From: Tetraselmis striata
Taxonomy: Eukaryota > Chlorophyta > Chlorodendrophyceae > Chlorodendrales > Chlorodendraceae
Length of the DNA: 64,000 nucleotides
Assembly (NCBI GenBank): GCA_006384855.1
Contig: VCJN01000028.1
Span: 62,001 to 126,000 of the forward strand
Reading direction: 5' to 3'
Shown here: positions 8,802 to 20,953 of the stretch, piece after piece
How positions within the stretch are numbered: position 1 is the first letter of the stretch
How the letters are laid out: each line of letters begins with the position of its first letter
Position numbers and translations under genes: made by a program
Notes under the pieces: model-generated
Told to the model about the DNA's origin: nothing
What the model saw: only the letters and a program-made list of their open reading frames with translations
Database searches by the model: none

Positions 8802-11371
8802 CGGAGATACGAAAAGTTACCGAAATACAGACATGCTGTCGACTGGCCCTACGGATCTGCAGTCACTTCGGTAATAGTTTGTTTTCGAGGTTCCGCTGGA
8901 CACCCTGATGGGTGACGACGGCAGATTCGGTCTGCGCGCATCGGCGCGGGTGATGGCGGGCACCCGGGACTGTGGCTCTTGGGTGTGAAGCCGCGGGGGG
9001 AAACACGGGCACGAGTAGTGGCGCAGCAGCGATGGGATGCGTACGAGATCCCCCGAGTGGGCCGGAGGCCCGCGAGGAAAGTCGTGGTCAACGGGCGAAA
9101 TAATCAGCGCCATAATATATCTGCATTGGTTTCGCTACCGGTAGCTTTCCCAACTGCGTTTTTTCACCCTGGCCGGAGGCCCACCAGGTGCGTCTCGTTA
9201 ATATTAAATGATAACAGTACTGAATATGTATAGATGATCGAAGGGATTGTAGTATTAGGCCTTGTAATTTATGGCATTTACTTTCAGCTTTGACAGCTTC
9301 AAATCGAGCTGTCGTCTGTCACGTATCGCGTGATACAGAGACGGCGTATGCTCTTGTGTTCAACGCCAGCTCTCGCGCAGATGTGTAGCTGCATCTGCGT
9401 TGGTACGGCACTCGCACATCAGTACAGGTGCGGGCGGCGCAGTAAGAACGTGTGCACTTGAGACTATTGGGGTCCATCTGATGGCACCTCTTTCTTACTA
9501 ATGTCGGAATTACTTCGCCTAAAATGATACATGGAAACAGGTGGCTACTTTCCTGCCGGGGAATTTCTTCGCACCCCGTCGGCGCCCTTGGCTTCAAATC
9601 CATCTGTACTACTCTGTTGCATGATATCCAACATGCCGAGACTGCATCAGTAACGTTGCGGTCGATGGAGCAATACCATTCCACTTGTACTGCCGGTACT
9701 CCGGCGGGTAGGAAAGGATTGTGGAAAGTAATAATTAGAGCATGGTCCTACCTCTGTTACCACGGGTAGATATATAATGCACATTTAAGTGGCACCTCTT
9801 ACACCTATTGAATTGGAATTCCTCTTCGCATCCATGACATTATCTCTCCCCTCGCCTATCCTTACCCCCCCCCCCCCCCCCCCCGCCCCTTTAAGTGGCA
9901 CCTCTTACACTTATTGATTGGAATTCTTCTATATCCATAATATAATCTCTCCCTCACCTGCCCTTACCCCCCGCCCCCCACCCCCTGCGCACGCAACCAT
10001 TGCGTTTGGCGCATGTTGATCTGCCATGCCTCCCCCTCTGACACCTGGGCCCCCGTGGCGCCGCTGCTGCCAGGCTGGGGGGACACCTTTGTGACGCTCA
10101 TGGCGGGCGTCATCATCCTCAACCTGCTGAGTGGGCCGCCGATGTTCAAGGCGGCGCTCGTCGCCACGGGGGAGGCGCGCAACATGCCCGGCGCGCTGCT
10201 CATGAGCTCCAAAGAGGCGGACGAGTACGAGCAGGTGGGCCACGGCGGCGCTGTGCATATGGGGGTCAACGGCTGCCTGCGGTGACGAGACCGGTCCGCC
10301 AGGGCACCACAACTGCGCTCCTGCGTCAACATCCCGCGTCCTTATTCACAGTGATCGTGCTTCACGGGTACACAAGTGCGTTTTTACAAGTACATACGTG
10401 TCGGTGCAAGTGTGTGTTTGGGCGATTAGCTGCCGATGCACCGATAAGAAAGACTTGTTTGGACTAAGAGTGCTGGGGTGGGTTACTGCAGCCTCCCAGA
10501 TTTCGTTTTATGTTTGTGATGGTATTGCCTACGGATGAAACCGAAAGAGACAACTTTCTTGTGCGGCGGTGTCTTGTTTGCGGGTCGGTACCTGTTTCTG
10601 GAACAGCTCTGTTTCTCATGGAATGTCTTGCACCGGCAGCAATTCATTGGAAATCGTGCAATAAATATACGAGTTATATATTTCCGGTATAAATTAATTA
10701 TCGCATAATATATATATATATATATACGCGTATTATATGATACACGTGCGTATATATATACATCCGCCATACATATGTGTAAATATACATACGTATATTT
10801 GCCTTTACTTTTGCCCTATTTGCCTTTACTTTTGAATGACAGGAGCTTCAACGTTCTATTGCTGTGGCCGCGGCGCCGCCTGCATATATGCTGCACTGCC
10901 ATGCCATAATGAGACCGCTTTAAGGCACTCGTCTTCAGTCCTGACACACCGATGCGGGCACCTTAACCAACCCTCAATATTGGGGTTTGCGTGCCACCTC
11001 TCGGACCATTCTCAGCCATTCTCTGATACAGCTTTGTGTACGTGTCGCATCTAGATTCTGGTCTGGGATCAGGCAGAGCGGGTTCACATTTGCGCTGCCC
11101 GTACTCTTGTTGCCATGCCGGCCTCCGCGCAGAAGATTTATTATCACCTCTGACACTCGTCTTTCATAAATCCCATATCCTCGCACTCTGCTAAGCCCCC
11201 CTCCCCCCCCCCCCCCCCGGGGCTTACTTGTCTGGTTGTCTGAGGCTTTCAATGCGCTGCCGCCAGCAGGAGGACAAGAAGGAGTGGCGCGAGCCCAGCC
11301 CACGGGAACACCACCACGACCGCGCGGAGAAGGGCGCCGGCAAGCCCAAGCGCAGCGTGCCGCAGACATGA
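6128..11371 (+). CDS. CPA2-type cation/proton antiporter (Kef/NHX-like membrane domain)
   Basis: Seven exons: 6128-6424, 6791-6976, 7065-7184, 7468-7692, 8314-8671, 10074-10234 and 11270-11371. Phases agree throughout, giving 482 aa. The protein is mostly membrane segments: RITGYLLTGLLVGPYALG early (the typical CPA2 'G.L.G' entry helix), SPASAIAVLKE with VVVVKDVVVIAAFAL in the middle (ion-path region of monovalent cation:proton antiporters), then GVILGLVVLMFG, NVPFFMLAGASLRL and TFVTLMAGVIILNLL. It ends in a charged tail (DKKEWREPSPREHHHDRAEK) and has no TrkA-N domain. Likely role: exchange of K+ or Na+ for protons across an organelle or plasma membrane; ion and membrane are not decidable. 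Intron 3 uses a GC donor (AAG|GCAAGC). Introns 3 and 5 carry poly-C just after the donor. Start: first ATG of exon 1, before a Gly-rich leader. Confidence 0.85.
7681..7759 (+). repeat. Perfect 29-bp inverted repeat spanning the intron-4 5' splice site
   Basis: Bases 7681-7709 (last 12 nt of exon 4 plus the donor and first intron bases) are exactly reverse-complemented at 7731-7759, with a 21-nt loop. In pre-mRNA this would form a very stable hairpin burying the donor at 7693. It looks like a local inverted duplication. Confidence 0.95.
8747..8798 (+). repeat. (GT)n microsatellite in antiporter intron 5
   Basis: About 26 uninterrupted GT dinucleotides, about 75 nt downstream of the exon-5 donor and just after a poly-C run (8677-8697). 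Confidence 0.98.
9784..9985 (+). repeat. Imperfect 106-bp tandem duplication in antiporter intron 5
   Basis: Two units starting at 9784 and 9890 share TTTAAGTGGCACCTCTTACA, the following TTGGAATTC and a TCTCTCCC block, each ending in a C-rich run. The second unit ends about 90 nt before the exon-6 acceptor, so it may supply the polypyrimidine context. Confidence 0.85.
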
Positions 11372-11790
11372 GCTGGCTGCGGGGCCATTAGGGTAGGTTG
11401 CGTTTAGCAAGCAGTGGGGGACGCGGGCTCGCCGTCATGAGGAGGCTGGCTAGAGGATGGAAGCACCACAAGTACAGATTTGAAAATATGGATTGTCGCA
11501 AGTTAGGCCGCATTTAGTGTGTGGACGTCTTACTGCCCGGGCCGGCGGCACCGCGCGGAAGGCGGCAGGCTGAGGGCGCCCTAAACCCTAAAACCTAGGG
11601 ACGAACCGGCGCCCAGCTTGGGATCTCTATCTGGCGGTGCTTGGGCGCCATCACGCCACTTGACGAGGTTCGTCGGTCATCGACCAAGACTACGAGTGAG
11701 CGCAGCGCCCACAGCGAGCAGGAGGGTTACTGATGCTACTCGAGAGGAAGCGCGGTATCTGGTCAGCCCGGCCTGGGCACAGCAAAGTCT
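11372..11790. other. Spacer between convergent antiporter and gamma-tubulin genes
   Basis: 419 bp between two stop codons facing each other; both 3' UTRs must lie here and may overlap. Around 11578-11598 there are two CCCTAAA-type telomere-like words followed by a variant. No further gene is seen. Confidence 0.6.
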
Positions 11791-14700
11791 CTAACCGCGC
11801 GCTTTCTCGATGTAGTCGGGCGACTCGCAAGCCTCGTACTCCGAAGTCAGCTGCTGCACCACCTCGCGCGCGTCGTCGAATTCGTCCTGCTGGAAGTTGC
11901 CGGCGCCGTCGCGGAACATCTCGTGCTGCGCGTAGTTCTCCACAAACGCCTGGTATATGCCGTGCACAGCTCAGTGCTGCAGCGCCGCGTTCGCATCAAG
12001 CACACGGGATCGGATGTGCCGAGAACGTGCCCATGCTGGTCTTGCGCACTCGACGAATGGTTGGGGGGGGGGGGGGGGGGGGGGGGCAATCGAAGCTGTT
12101 CTCGCGAAGTTATATGTCGGTATGTCGGTATTTATTCGAGGGCTGCGGAACGATGGGTATCGCTTGGCGTGTGCTTGTCAGAGCTGTGTACCTATTGCAT
12201 CGCGGAACTAAATAATCGAGGCACGTTAATCTATTTGTAATTCACACGAGTACAGGTTCGTATACGTACAGCCGCATGTCTTCATACGATGGACACGGGA
12301 TCCAGGAGGATAAATAAATTCATCCTTCCGAATTTGTTTTTTAATCTTCCAAATAATTCGTACGGGAAAGTGTTTCCCGGTGCACAACACAATCAGCCAG
12401 ATGCCAACAGCCAAGCATACTGGATTCAAGCATACCTTTCAGCAATCGAAGCTGTTCTCGCGAAGTTATATGCCGGTATGTCGGTATTTATTCGAGGGCT
12501 GCGGAACGATGGGTATCGCTTGGCGTGTGCTTGTCAGAGCTGTGTACCGATTGCATCGCACAACTAAATAATCGAGGCACGTTAATCTATTTGTAATTCA
12601 CACGATTCAGGTTCGTATACGTACAGCCGCATGTCTTCATCAGCAATAACGATGGACACGGGATCCAGGAGGATAAATAAATTCATCCTTCCGAATTTGT
12701 TTTTTAATCTTCCAAATAATTCGTACGGGAAAGTGTTTCCCGGTGCACAACACAATCAGCCAGATGCCAACAGCCAAGCATACTGGATTCAAGCATACCT
12801 TTCTGCGGATGAGCTTGTCGAACTGGGAGAGGCAGCGGTTGAAGAGGTGCCGTATGGAGGTGTGGTTGGCCAGCATGAGGCCGGTCACCTTGTGCGCCGT
12901 CTGCACGTAGGGCGACTTCTTGGAGAGCGCAACCTGGCGGAGAGAGCATCCCCGGGGGCCAGTCAGCAGCTGAAGGCACAGCGACGAGTGCCCTTTCCAT
13001 GCTGTTGGGGCCGACGCGGTTCTCGCGCTACGATCAGTCCCATCACCGGCGGGGCGGGTACCGAGACGCAAACTGTAGCCAGGGTAACACTGTACGTACA
13101 CACTATATTATTAGACAACGTGCTATTTGGCGGACTTTGCGGGGCACCAAAACAAAGAGTGGGTTTGCGACTTTGCATGGGCGATCCTTTGCTATCTACA
13201 GCGTGCCGTGTCTTCCTTCTCATGTTTTTCGACAGCTGTATTTGTTCAGTCTTGCGACGAGGGCGGCGGGGGGCTCGAAACCTAAATCGCTCGTCAACCC
13301 TACTAAGGGCATCTACAGTACAATAGTACACAGATAACAATAGGGGGGCCATGACTACAGTACCATATTTACATGAGTTAGCAGCAGAAGGCAATATCGG
13401 AAATCACCAAGGAAAAAAGAGGACAATCAGAAAGGTCCATGACTACCGTATTCAAACACAAACGCTCTGCGGACAGATACCGTTTTTGACCACCTGACGG
13501 AGAGGGAAAAAATGTTTAAGCGGATAAATAAGTTAGAATACATCAAGAATACGGAACGAATATTCCGACGCAAAGGTGCAAAACAATTCATTATTGTTGG
13601 ACGCCGCGAACCGTATTAATTGTACGGTACATTCTGGAGGGGCTGGAGGGGGTCACCTGGATGCTGGCGGGGCCCCACTCGATGAAGTTCGCCAGCTTGC
13701 GCTCGCGGATGCGCTGCAAGGACTTGTGCACCTGCGTGGGGTCCACCTCGCCCTGCGCGCGGCCCGCAAGTCAGACAGCCGGCAGGCGTGGCGCAGGAGC
13801 GGAGCACACAGCGCCCATGTGGGGCGGCCAGGCGGGGTTGTGAAAGGGGCGCGGCCCGGGGGGGCTCACCTGGATGATGTTGAGGATGGAGATGTACTTG
13901 GCGCGGCTGGCTTCCTTGGCGCGAGCGTGAGCCGACACCTGGCCACCGTAGTATCCCAGGCCTCAGCTCCCATCCCGCAGCCCCGTGCCGGCAGGGCGCG
14001 GCCACGGTCGATGGCTACAACGGCGGTGGCAAGTAGGCACATGCCTGTCGCTATGCGGGACCGTACTCGCAAATCTAGACATGTACTGGATGGCCACCCT
14101 TCAAACTCGGAAGGAGCGGAGCAGTCAGGGTTGCCCTCCCCCGGTTACCCCGGCTGCCGCCTCAGGTATTGCCCACACTGTCCCATTTCGATTGACTAGC
14201 GCGTCGGTGGCAAAAAAAAATGAACCGCGGGGCCTGACCGTCTTTAATGTGCCACCCTTCCAGGGTTGTTCTATTTCTATTCCGGTCCGCTATTCTACTC
14301 GTGTATGCCTATTAATGCTGACGGAATTTCATCGCTGTGGATTGCCGAGACGCGGTATTTAGGATTACGAGTGTGATCATTCATGTCTACACTGCTTGAT
14401 TACAAGCACGGCGTTACATCTGTAATATTCCTTGCCAAACTCGCTCTGTATAAATAATCCATACCAGCATGTATGCGTTGTTTACGCGTTACTTTATACC
14501 GGTGCCAGTTAAGATTACGGCGATATGATAAGGATATTACTCATACCTAAAAACGCGCAGAAATCGTTAGCGGAATATCATCTTCGTGCACCGGTCCGCA
14601 TTCCTGTATTGCTACCTATTTTCAAGCAATGAACGTACACTTCTCCTGGATAAATGGGCGATACGCACTCAAACGTCCTCAGTGCTTTCCGACATCAATC

Positions 14701-17212
14701 TCTAATATGATTAAGATGTATCTGTCAGACTTTTTCAGACAACTCCAAATCCTCAACACATTTTCGAATCTACTTCTATTGTATTCTCGCCATTCCATTT
14801 CTAATTGCCGGACTTCCATCCCAATAAACTGGTTGGGTTGCCATGCAGTGGCATCATCACCCAAATTCCTCTCACTTTCTTTGAATGCCCATAGCAAAAA
14901 ATGCCAGAGGATGTGATGATAGACAGGCCGTCAGTGTCCGGGTGGCGACGCGGTAATGACAACACTGCGAATAAGAACCTGCCCTGGCTGCCAGAGTCAA
15001 ATGTGGGTGACACTACAGCGGAACTATAGCGCATGTTCTTATACTAGGTTGCGTGCAAGCCCACTTCGAGGCTTACAGTACGGGCAGCTATAGGTGGGTC
15101 GGCACCCGTAGTGACTCCGTGTGGACGAGGGTACAAGCCAGCAGCAGAAGGGGGGATCAGAGACAAGGAGGGGGGGGGGGGGGGGGGGCACCATGATGTT
15201 CTTGGTCTGCAGCAGGCGGCGCATGACGTCCAGCACGCTGGTCTTCCGGATGGTGTGGTCTGCCTTCTCGCGGTCCAGCGTGAGCGGCGTGTAGCCGGTC
15301 ATCAGGAAATGGCACCTCGGCGTGGGCACCAGGCTGGCCACCAGCCCCACGAGGTCGTTGTTCATGTAGCCTGGTGCACGAGACCCTCACAGCCCGTCAG
15401 AACTCGGCCGGAAATCAGCCGAGGGGGAGTGGCGGGGCGTGGTGTTGGGGGAGATACTTGAGACGTACAACTCGCCATTTATTTGGGAGACAGCCTCTTG
15501 ACGGAAAAAGCGCTTCTTTCCTAACAAATTAACAGAGATCATTTGCGAGATACTGACTCGCTGCCCCTGGGAGGGAGATAAAAGGAAGCGTTTTGTCTGT
15601 TGGGCCTATCCTGCCCCATCGTGCCCGAGTTGCTCGCCCACACATGCACCTAGTACTTTCATGCAGTACGGGAAGATGTGGCTTTTATCTAAAAATCTAC
15701 CAAGCTATGATATGGCCGATATCAATCCGGGGTTTCATCCCTCCAACATGAATTTCCCCAGGAGTGGACACCCCGCCCTCGCAGTATATGTGCCCTGGGA
15801 GGGGGCGCACCGGGGTAGCGCAGGGTGGTGGTGGAGGCGGCCATGACGGTGGAGACGAGCGAGTTGGTCTGCGCAAAGGTGGGAGTCTCCAGGTGCAGCC
15901 GCTCCACGGCGATGCGGTTCAGCGCGGTGTTGTCCAGCACCACCACCGCGTCCGCGTTGAGCGTCAGCCGCTTGAGCGTCAGCAGGCTGTTGTACGGCTG
16001 CACCACCACGTCGCTCATCTCGTTCTGGTTGGGGAACACGCTGCCGTCGAGGCGGAGGAGCAGGGCACGGGGCCTCAGTCCCACTAGGCGCAGCAGTAGG
16101 AAGATACCGACACGATTGCCAAACACTGCCCCCCCACCCCCCCTCTTTTTGGTCTAGCAGCGCCATTCCGCTATGCGCACCTGTACGTCTGGATCAGCTT
16201 CTTGCCGTAGCGGTCGTTCAGCGCCTCCAGCATGTAGGAGCCCATGCCCGAGCCGGTGCCGCCCGCGATGGAGTGGCAAAGCACAAAGCCCTCCAGGCTG
16301 TCGCTACCCTCCGCCTCGCGGTCTGAACCCGGGCACGGAAACAAAGGGGTGAGTAGGGGGAAGAGTTGGTTGGCCCGCGCTCTCAGCACCCCCCTCCCGC
16401 CTTCCCCCCACATCCCGCTCTTGCCGTTTGCGGACTGCTGCGGCAGCACGCGCACCGATCATGTCGAGCAGATCCTCCTGCACGGACTCCGCCTGCGTGA
16501 AGCCACTGGCCCAGTTGTTGCCCGCGCCACCGCCGTGCTCGGCAATAAAGATGTTCTCGTGGTTGAACAGATTGCGGATGTCGCTATTCTGGATGGTGTT
16601 GATGACGCTGCGAGGCAGGCCGCAGGCTCAGCGCGTGGAAGTCTAGCTCCCCCACCCACTATCCACAACATCCTCTTCCTATATCATGTGCCACGCGAAT
16701 TGGACCAATGCCCCCCCCCCCCCCCCCTTTCTTCCCCTGAGCTCGCTCACCGAGGCTCTAGGTCCAGCAGCAGCGCGCGCGGGATGTAATGATCATCGTC
16801 GGCCTGGTAGAAGAACACATCCTTGCGGTCGCCTCCCTGGGAGAGCAGAGCACCGCGGAGGCTCAGAGAGAGCTCAGTCGTCGGCGTGGTGGGCAGTGAT
16901 CTACACTGCTGGAGTGACTGTGTTTGGCCAGCCGCGGGGCTGTGTGGGGGTGTGGCTGCTAAGTTGCTGGCCAAGGGCGTAAACAAGCTGAGGCGGGCGT
17001 CCATGCGGTCGAGATGGAAAGGAAAGGAGGGCGGGAGGTGGTGGTGGTTGAAGAAGGGGGGGGGGGGTAACCTGCGTGGCGAAGTCCTCCAGCATACCAT
17101 CCTTGCTGATGCCATGCTCCTGGCACAGCTGTGTGGGGGTGCGCAGCGGCGAAAACCGCGCCGGTTCAGGCCGGGCGTCAGTCGCTGCTGCGGTAGGGCT
17201 GGGCAGAGGAAG

Positions 17213-17243
<31 letters not shown>

Positions 17244-17342
17244 GGGGGGGGCGGGCAGGCCGCTGCCCACCTTTTTCCAAAACTCCGACCCAATCTGGTT
17301 GCCGCACTGCCCAACCTGCAGGGTGATGATCTCGCGCGGCAT
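11791..17342 (-). CDS. TUBG1: Gamma-tubulin (microtubule nucleation)
   Basis: Eleven exons: 17342-17271, 17128-17072, 16836-16751, 16607-16456, 16322-16181, 16040-15811, 15370-15192, 13938-13870, 13752-13657, 12933-12799 and 11949-11791. All joins keep phase, giving 458 aa, close to the usual 450-475. It starts [18 protein letters not shown]. The tubulin GTP-binding loop is [10 protein letters not shown]. Gamma-specific stretches include [80 protein letters not shown] and the tail [20 protein letters not shown]. It acts in gamma-tubulin ring complexes at basal bodies and spindle poles, binding alpha/beta-tubulin. Introns 1, 2 and 7 have sense poly-C right after the donor. Intron 10 holds a duplicated segment that repeats its own 5' splice site. 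Confidence 0.97.
12087..12803 (-). repeat. TUBG1: Tandem duplication (period 356 bp) inside gamma-tubulin intron 10
   Basis: Two nearly identical units, 12087-12440 and 12443-12803. The second (gene-proximal) unit contains the true exon-10 donor at 12799/12798. The first contains a copy of the same AAAGGTATGC context at about 12436, giving a pseudo-donor. A few SNPs and small indels separate the units. Confidence 0.95.
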
Positions 17343-18552
17343 CGCGGGCTTCTTCCGGGACCGCACGCCACTCGGCCTGTTACTAGGCGCCAAATCTCGA
17401 ATCAGTAGCTGGTGCTAGGGAGAGCGGGTAGGTGGGTTGCAGCAGCGGCGGCTGTGGCCACGCCCTGCCACACCGGCCAAGCCGGAGGCTGTTGAGTTGA
17501 TTTTTGAATTATTTCTGTCTTCCGCTGACTGCTACCGGTACTATTTTCAAACGCTGTCTGTGCCTTTGACCCCACTCGGACGATGCAAGCTCACTCTTGG
17601 ACGGGTTGCGCTGCGGCAGCAGACGGCGCTCACCCGGCGGCGGGATATTACAGGTGCAGGCGTCTTGGCTGATATCACAGGTTCCAGAGGTGGTGGAGTC
17701 AGCAGCACTCCGTAACATTCAGCACTACCCGTGTTATTCCCAGCTCTGCTAGCAAGCGGTCGCTGTACTGATTAGCGATATATAGTCGCTATGGTCGCCA
17801 ATATCGTCGTCATCGTCTCCATGTCTTTTCGTCTCCGGGACAGGACTGGCAACAGTGACACCCTTGCAGCATAATCTACCACGACGGCCGTTTACCCGTA
17901 TGTAGGTGTCCAATTAAGGGAATCCCCGGGTAGACGACCCTCGTGGAGAGTCATTAAGCAAATTATTGCCAAATAACCATTCTGAAGGGCTATATCACTG
18001 CGTTTGCTCGCCACATCCGCGAAAGAATTCTGAAGGACTAATTTAAAGGCCGGTGCTGACGGAATTTCCAACATTATTGGATCGGGTGAAGTGATAGGGT
18101 ACCTGGTAGAGTACCGGTAGCAGTCCGCAGCGGTACAGGGTAGTCATATAGTCGCTATATGACGCGTCGTCCCACCAGTGAGCTTTTTGGTTACTACCCT
18201 TGCAACTACCCTTGCGGGATGCGGCGGCGAGACGGTGCGAGATGGGACGAACACCGCCGGCAAGTACTGCTAATATCCTGCTATTATCATATCCCCCCCC
18301 CCCCCCCCTGATTTTAGCCATCGCAGGTTTAGCTCGTAGTACAGGACATCAACTCTGGCTGGCCTAAGGCTTTGTGGATTTCGCGACAGGGTAGGTGTAG
18401 CTCCGCCAGTGCTCGCAGCTCAGGGCCGCGACAGGGCCACTCTGTGTAATCTCTTTAACAGCCTGGGCTGTAGGTGTGATTCGGAAAGGGGTGGGCACGC
18501 GCGCGCCGGGGGGGTGGCGGGGGGGGGGGGGGGGGGGGGGTCACAGTCCGCC
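17343..18552. other. Divergent intergenic region between gamma-tubulin and phosphatidyltransferase genes
   Basis: Both start codons face outwards, so both promoters should lie here. The region contains repeat R1 copy 2 (17830-18085), a C run at 18295-18309 and a long G-rich run at 18509-18540 ending 12 nt before the downstream ATG. No other gene is seen. Confidence 0.5.
17830..18085 (+). repeat. Dispersed repeat family R1, copy 2 (diverged)
   Basis: Shares CCGGGACAGGACTGG at the left, ACGACGGCCGTTTA inside and TGACGGAATTTCCAAC at the right with the other R1 copies. It has extra inserted sequence in the middle. Confidence 0.65.
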
Positions 18553-19671
18553 ATGACCCGACACACTCTCCGCATCCTGCTCAACGGCCCGAACAGCGTG
18601 GGCGCCTTCCGGCTATCTCTGCTTTTCGCCGCGGCAGTGCTTGGGACGGCGCGTGCAGAGATCGTGCTATGGCTCTTCATCGGAAACTTCGCGCTGGACT
18701 TTCTTGATGGTCTGCTTGCTCGTTTGCTCAACCAGGTGCGCGGCCCAATGGCGCCACTGGCCTGCACGTATTCTTCCCCGCCGACTGTTCCGTTAATTTT
18801 GCTCCGCGGATGTATCACCATTTCTCTATGTATTTAATCGCAGGCTTCCCTGACCTGGCATGTGCGTGCCGCGCCCGGGGGGTGTCTTGCACCTCTTCAG
18901 GCCACTACTTTCGGCGCCTTCCTGGATGTACTCATCGACAACCTGTCCCGTGGTCTGCTCTGGAGCTGGGGCGCTATGTCCCCGTGGCCATGTTTCATGC
19001 CACTGCTCGAAATGATTGCCTTTGTGTGTACGCACAAGGTGCGGCCCAACCTGGCTATCCCCCCCTGACCGCTTCTCACACAGAACCTGCCCGCTCCAGG
19101 ATATGGCAAGAATTTGTCCCATCCCTTCCCTGGCCTTCGTCCCCTCGATATGCCCCCAGTATTGATAGTTGCTGAACAGAAACCAGCTCTTATCACAATC
19201 ACATCTCTTGTCACGGTCAGGTCGGTGGCAAAGAGTGGAAAACGACCTACTTATCGGAGGCTCCCTGGTGGGTCAAGGTAAGAGGCACGACACGGGCATG
19301 ACATCATGCTTCATTAGCGTAGTGGGCACTGACGACGTATTTTTTTAATGACCATTTATGTGCTGATACTTTAGCCATCTTTGTTGTATTTGTGTTTTCA
19401 GGCAACTCTGAGCAACGGCTTCCGCAATCCTGTGGGCATCTTCTCTATAATTGGGCTGATGGGATGCCCAATGTGGGTATGGGCACATCGCTGGCTGCCT
19501 GGCACAGTATACACACATTGGCTGATTGGAGCAGTAGTGGTGCCAGGGAGATGTTGGACAGCAGCGGTTGAAAGCTGGATAGTGATCGGTCACATTAAGG
19601 CCCTTTTGGCGGCCGATGCCTTGACAGCCAGGCAAAATCATACTTTTTCCGGCAATTTGAGTAGAGAATAA
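18553..19671 (+). CDS. CDP-alcohol phosphatidyltransferase (possibly phosphatidylinositol synthase)
   Basis: Four exons: 18553-18735, 18901-19038, 19221-19277 and 19402-19671. All are phase 0, giving 215 aa. Splicing exon 1 to exon 2 creates the exact family signature D-x2-DG-x2-AR-x8-G-x3-D-x3-D (DFLDGLLARLLNQ joined to ATTFGAFLDVLID), which independently confirms the join. The aspartates bind metal and the CDP-alcohol in this integral membrane enzyme class, which displaces CMP to make phospholipids. The size (about 215 aa) and several hydrophobic segments fit phosphatidylinositol synthase, but the acceptor alcohol cannot be read from the sequence. An uninterrupted G-rich tract ends 12 nt before the ATG. 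Confidence 0.85.
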
Positions 19672-20267
19672 CCTTGACATACTAGTGTACATCCTTAACC
19701 ATTGCATTTTGTACCTGGATAGATCACACTGCGCAGCGGTGCCTCGGTACACTGTGCTCTCACACAATTACCTGTACTATGATCTGTGCATTCGCAATAT
19801 GTGCGCTCCCCCCTGAGGGATACTGACAAGCGTCAACCGGGGCTACCTCACATGCGTCTGGAGAAAAGATTTGGGTGCATGTGTCTGAGGGTCAAAGAAT
19901 CCGAACAGGGTCTCTCTTCTCTTATTGTTATTGCACATTATCTGAGCACACTCATAGATAGCTACACATGCCAATACGCGATGTGCGTTTGTAGTAGTAT
20001 ACAGGGCAGGCTGTCAGCTTATTTGTGGGGGGCACGCTACCCAAACGCGTGCAAGCATAGCGACAAACGTTTACATGGTGACATAAATGGTGTCCCACAG
20101 CAATCAAATCAAATCAAATAATTAACACTGCGGACAAAACGCAGGATTGCCCTTTCATGACTATTCACTGCCAGCAGGTGTAACCGGCAAACAAAGGAGG
20201 GCTAGCAACGACACTCATATAACTAGCCAGCTCGAGCCTAAGGGCTGAGGAAATGCATGGGGCCATG
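19672..20267. other. Gene-free spacer
   Basis: Intergenic between two facing 3' ends. Moderate GC, several short open frames on both strands, no motif or repeat recognised. Confidence 0.4.
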
Positions 20268-20953
20268 CTATGCGCTGTTGCCAAGCAGAGCAAGATTCGC
20301 AAAAAGTAGACGCTTCATCCTGGATGCGATGCCAACACCTTGTTCGCGGCGTGGGCCATGCTCCATCGTCACTTGCCTACGCCGAGGGCCTTGCCCAGTA
20401 CGGGAGGATGCGTTCCCAGTGTTCGATGGTGGACTCCCTGACAGAACTCTCTCATCTTCGGCAGATATTTCGAGACGTGCGCCAAGCGCTGGCAGAGCTG
20501 CACATGTCTTATGCACCATCGCCATCTGGATGAGAGCCTCGTAGGCTGCCAACCCCTGCAGCGAGATTGTTGATGCCTTTCCTGCTGTAGACATGAAACA
20601 TAGCATCACATAGTAAGATCATTTTGTCGATCATTAGGCACATAGCCAGCTATATCACTGGTACAAAAGCTGCGGCGCTGGCACTTGTGTTGCACTCCTG
20701 CCAGTATCACATGCACGATATCATACATTGCATTTCGGTCCCGCAAAATTCTAAGAACTTATGATGTCTACTGGGCTGTGTGTATACCTGTGGGGTCAGG
20801 CAGTGTACAACCAAAAGACATGTCGAAGTCAGCGTCATCGTCCAGCTCGCAGAACGACCTGAGCGTGCTCTTGAACTGCTCCAGCCCCTCCTTGCCGGAC
20901 TTTGGCTCGATGTAGTAGTCAACGCCCCGCACGCATACCCTCAAAATCGGCTT
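20268..20953 (-). CDS. Unrecognised two-exon 3' gene fragment
   Basis: Exon A runs from about 20953 to 20788 and reads PKPILRVCVRGVDYYIEPKS, then GLEQFKSTLRSFCELDDDAD and FDMSFGCTLPDPTG. It joins in phase to exon B (20581-20268), which continues STISLQGLAAYEALIQMAMV and ends at a TGA after NLALLGNSA. The donor is GTATAC. The acceptor is a CAGCAG pair, so two in-frame products differing by one residue are possible. The first part looks like a compact alpha/beta domain; I do not recognise the family. The upstream exons and start codon were not found, and an exon beginning near 20953 is assumed. Confidence 0.5.
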
